DNA of 32,332 nt from an uncultured Oscillospiraceae bacterium (lineage in GTDB: Bacteria > Bacillota > Clostridia > Oscillospirales > Oscillospiraceae): NCBI GenBank assembly GCA_944387845.1, contig CALXGH010000047.1, positions 1 through 32,332 of the forward strand, given 5' to 3'. The notes beneath the pieces were generated by a model. It had not been told where the DNA came from. It saw nothing but the letters and a program-made list of their open reading frames with translations, and did not search any database. How positions within the stretch are numbered: position 1 is the stretch's first letter; every line of letters begins with the position of its first letter. The translations under genes were made by a program, and so were the position numbers. Positions 31,099-32,332 of this stretch are shown here, piece by piece.

Positions 31099-32256
31099 TT
31101 ATTTCTTTTTCTTCTTCTTTTCGAAGAAACTGAATTTGTCTCCTGTGCTTTTGCCACCCATGGATTCATCAAACTTTCTAATAATACCTTTCTGCTCGGC
31201 ATTGAGTCCTGTGGGGATATCAACAACGACTGTTACAAAGTGGTCGCCTCTGGAGCCACCTCTTATGCTCGGTACACCCTTGCCTTTGAGGCGGAAAACG
31301 GTGCCGGACTGAGTACCCTCAGGAACGTTATATTTTACTTTGCCGTCCAGCGTGTCTACTTCCAGGCTTACGCCTAAAATTGCTTGAGCCACAGTAATAT
31401 GCTCGGTACTGTAAATGGAACTGCCCTCACGTTTGAACTTCGCATGGGGTTTTACTGTTACGGTTATGAGCAGATCGCCTGGGGCTCCACCATTTGTGCC
31501 GGCATTACCCTGACCACGAAGGGAGAGGGTCTGGCCGTTCGCGATTCCGGCTGGGATAGTAACGTTTACTTTTTTCTGCTTTCTTACAGAACCGGAGCCG
31601 TGGCATTCCGAGCATGGCTGATGTATGATTTTACCCTGGCCATGGCAGCGTGGACATTCCTGTGTGGTCTGCATTACACCGAAAGGTGTTCTCTGCTGGA
31701 CTCTTATTGTGCCGGAGCCGTGGCAATCCGGGCATATTTCAGGAGTAGTGCCTGGGGCACATCCACTGCCGCCGCAGGTGGAGCATGTGTCCATGCGTGT
31801 TATGTTTATCTCTTTCTCACAGCCGAAAGCGGCCTCCTCAAAAGTGATAGTGATGCCAGCCTGTATGCTTGAACCTCTTCTTGGTCCGTTACGTCTTGTG
31901 CCGCCGTTTGAACCGAAGCCGCTGCCAAAACCACCGCCAAAGAAAGAGCCGAAAATATCACCGAGATCGAAATCCATACCAGCGCCGCCATATCCACCGC
32001 TGAAACCTCCAGCGCCGAAGTTGGGATCGACACCGGCGTGGCCGTACTGGTCGTATCTTGACCTTTTGTCAGGGTCGGAGAGCACCTCGTAGGCCTCATT
32101 TACTTCTTTAAACTTAGCCTCGGCGCTTTTATCTCCCGGGTTCATGTCCGGGTGATACTTTTTGGCCAGCTTTCTGAATGCTTTTTTTATCTCATCCTCT
32201 GAGGCGCCTTTCTGTAAGCCCAGGACCTCATAGTAGTCTCTTTTTTGTTCTGCCAT
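31099..32256 (-). CDS. dnaJ: Chaperone DnaJ
   Basis: DnaJ is the Hsp40 co-chaperone that delivers substrates to DnaK and stimulates its ATPase. The protein has 385 residues. The J domain (1-70) has the HPD motif at 35-37. A Gly/Phe-rich linker (about 75-125) follows. The zinc-binding domain has four CxxCxGxG repeats ([32 protein letters not shown]). Two beta-sandwich C-terminal domains end in a lysine-rich tail (KKKKKK). It is therefore a full type I DnaJ. The open frame goes 12 codons further upstream, but AGAGGTG lies before ATG 32256. dnaK would be expected just beyond the right edge. Confidence 0.98.
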   Translation of the reverse strand: MAEQKRDYYEVLGLQKGASEDEIKKAFRKLAKKYHPDMNPGDKSAEAKFKEVNEAYEVLSDPDKRSRYDQYGHAGVDPNFGAGGFSGGYGGAGMDFDLGDIFGSFFGGGFGSGFGSNGGTRRNGPRRGSSIQAGITITFEEAAFGCEKEINITRMDTCSTCGGSGCAPGTTPEICPDCHGSGTIRVQQRTPFGVMQTTQECPRCHGQGKIIHQPCSECHGSGSVRKQKKVNVTIPAGIANGQTLSLRGQGNAGTNGGAPGDLLITVTVKPHAKFKREGSSIYSTEHITVAQAILGVSLEVDTLDGKVKYNVPEGTQSGTVFRLKGKGVPSIRGGSRGDHFVTVVVDIPTGLNAEQKGIIRKFDESMGGKSTGDKFSFFEKKKKKK

Positions 32257-32275
32257 GTTTTCACCTCTTGCAGCT

Positions 32276-32306
32276 TCAAAACACGGGTGCATGGGAATGC
32301 ACCCGT
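32276..32306 (-). terminator. Hairpin upstream of dnaJ, possibly an intercistronic terminator or attenuator
   Basis: ACGGGTGCA (32283-32291) pairs with TGCACCCGT (32298-32306) around a 6-nt loop. On the minus strand it is followed by GTGTTTTG, a weak T-tract. It may partly end transcripts arriving from an upstream gene beyond the window. Confidence 0.6.
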
Positions 32307-32332
32307 ATTATTGTATGCTATACGAAGATAAA

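Noticed and set aside
1..32332. CRISPR arrays, insertion sequences, prophage genes, tRNA or rRNA genes
   Set aside because: None was recognised: there were no repeat-spacer series, no transposase-like ORF, no integrase and no cloverleaf sequence on reading. A weak tRNA-like match was not tested by software.

Overview
The window looks like the chromosome of a Gram-positive, low-to-mid GC member of the Clostridia, probably Oscillospirales-like. The signs are the T-box upstream of pheST, RNase J, the lipoprotein-alr-mazF gene order, XpaC/TelA genes, AsnA, AGGAGG-type ribosome binding sites and frequent GTG/TTG starts. The genus is inference. No insertion sequence, phage gene, tRNA, rRNA or CRISPR array was seen. 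The genes are ordinary housekeeping and amino-acid genes, and the unusual signals are mostly in RNA leaders.

Layout. 1-2277 (minus): a two-component system, with an OmpR-type response regulator followed by a sensor kinase that is cut by the left edge. 2600-3181 (minus): an unrecognised gene. 3264-7062 (minus): an operon nnrD / LolA-like lipoprotein / alr / mazF / unknown membrane-anchored protein, closed by a strong terminator. 7145-10937 (plus): a Phe T-box leader and pheST. 10952-12327 (minus): a DegV protein and a MarR regulator. 12631-20978 (plus): an aromatic amino acid operon of eight genes, pheA-aroB-aroC-aroEK(fusion)-aroQ-aroA-tyrA-DAHP synthase. It covers all seven shikimate steps plus both arms from chorismate towards Phe and Tyr. 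21007-24362 (minus): xpaC-telA-lemA-like-TPM domain envelope cluster. 24666-26124 (plus): structured leader, rpe, recR. 26089-26670 (minus): HD-domain protein. 26856-29147 (plus): structured leader, RNase J, ArsC-like protein. 29238-29744 (minus): flavodoxin. 29967-31047 (plus): asnA. 31099-32256 (minus): dnaJ.

Main discovery candidate. The aromatic operon appears to be controlled by a classical ribosome-mediated attenuator. A near-consensus promoter (12631-12659) is followed by a 34-codon leader ORF (12691-12795) in which 10 of residues 10-25 are Tyr or Phe and none is Trp. An intrinsic terminator (12824-12856) lies just before the pheA ribosome binding site. A mutually exclusive antiterminator (12765-12781 with 12826-12842) can be drawn by hand. 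Leader-peptide attenuation is best known from Proteobacteria, whereas Firmicutes usually use T-boxes. This same window uses a Phe T-box for pheST, so two different mechanisms appear to read Phe supply a few kilobases apart.

Other points of interest are a natural shikimate dehydrogenase-shikimate kinase fusion, a MazF/NdoA toxin homologue whose usual antitoxin gene is missing between alr and mazF, structured leaders with alternative pairings ahead of rpe and RNase J, and several perfect dyads of unknown role.
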